Assembly (NCBI GenBank): GCA_937916075.1
Contig: CALGHW010000104.1
Span: 1 to 6,001 of the forward strand
DNA: 6,001 nucleotides
Reading direction: 5' to 3'
From: an uncultured Prevotella sp.
GTDB taxonomy: Bacteria > Bacteroidota > Bacteroidia > Bacteroidales > Bacteroidaceae
The notes below the pieces were generated by a model that saw only the letters and a list, made by a program, of their open reading frames with translations, had not been told where the DNA came from and did not search any database. Positions 5,703 through 6,001 of this stretch are shown here, piece by piece (positions within the stretch are counted from its first letter, which is position 1; each line of letters opens with the position of its first letter). Position numbers and translations under genes: made by a program.

Positions 5703-6001
5703 ATGGAACTTTCTGCATTTTTATCCGATTGGAACAGTCCGTCGGACACGTTGCTGGTGCATACCAGCGGATCTACGGGCAAACCCAAGCCCATGTGGGT
5801 CGAGAAGCGGCGTATGGCCGCCTCGGCTCGCACCACGTGTCGTTTCTTGGGGTTGAAGGCGGGCGACACGGCCTTGCTGTGTATGCCGCTCGACTATATT
5901 GCCGGCAAGATGGTTGTGGTGAGGGCGCTCGTTTGGGGGCTGCGGCTGGTCAGTGTTCACCCCTGCGGCCATCCTTTGGCCACGCTCAGCGAGGCCCCCG
6001 T
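5703..6001 (+). CDS. menE: o-Succinylbenzoate-CoA ligase MenE, N-terminal part (3' end outside window)
   Basis: This open frame runs off the right edge after 99 whole codons. The product adenylates o-succinylbenzoate with ATP and transfers it to CoA, making the substrate of MenB. The ANL-superfamily phosphate-binding loop HTSGSTGKPKP is at residues 20-30, followed by FLGLKAGDTALLCMPLDYIAGKMVVVRAL (48-76), typical of Bacteroidetes MenE. The loop comes far earlier than in usual MenE or other acyl-CoA synthetases, where it lies well over 100 residues in, so most of the N-terminal subdomain is missing. The frame upstream of ATG 5703 is open only back to a stop at 5634-5636 and has no ATG, GTG or TTG in that stretch, so a longer start is not available. 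I believe short forms are normal in Bacteroidetes, but a check against relatives is due. Last visible gene of the operon. Confidence 0.93.
   Translation, partial: MELSAFLSDWNSPSDTLLVHTSGSTGKPKPMWVEKRRMAASARTTCRFLGLKAGDTALLCMPLDYIAGKMVVVRALVWGLRLVSVHPCGHPLATLSEAP

Noticed and set aside
4694..5869. 391-codon minus-strand open frame across menC and menE
   Set aside because: It is antisense to two clearly recognised enzymes and shows no domain or start signals.

Overview
The window looks like a piece of a Bacteroidales chromosome, most likely Prevotella-like. The encoded proteins resemble Bacteroidetes menaquinone enzymes, the start regions are A-rich with no Shine-Dalgarno sequence, and two candidate promoters fit the Bacteroidetes -7 box TAnnTTTG. 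The genus is inferred from general resemblance, not from a database search.

Layout. (1) Positions 1-398 hold the 3' end of an isochorismate synthase gene (menF). (2) Positions 399-735 are a non-coding, hairpin-rich stretch. Nearly all of it is a putative 293-bp miniature transposon (412-704) with 19-bp imperfect terminal inverted repeats, an 8-bp flanking direct repeat and two strong internal palindromes. (3) Positions 736-1599 encode, on the minus strand, a 287-residue protein with about eight membrane segments that I do not recognise. (4) Positions 1600-1975 are a divergent, AT-rich intergenic region with a candidate promoter for each neighbour, three operator-like dyads and a structured 5' leader ahead of menD. 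(5) From 1976 to the right edge lie menD, menB, menC and the first 99 codons of menE, all on the plus strand with gaps of 4, 29 and 34 nt, so probably one transcript.

How the genes work together. MenF turns chorismate into isochorismate. MenD adds a succinic-semialdehyde unit from 2-oxoglutarate to give SEPHCHC. A MenH-type step, not encoded in the visible part of the cluster, would give SHCHC. MenC dehydrates SHCHC to o-succinylbenzoate, MenE activates it with CoA, and MenB closes the ring to 1,4-dihydroxy-2-naphthoyl-CoA. This is the soluble part of menaquinone (vitamin K2) synthesis, needed for anaerobic electron transport. Active-site residues known from E. coli MenD and MenB line up at constant offsets, so both look functional.

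The least ordinary parts are the putative MITE, the unknown membrane gene that separates menF from menDBCE, the dyads and structured leader before menD, and the very short N-terminus of MenE.
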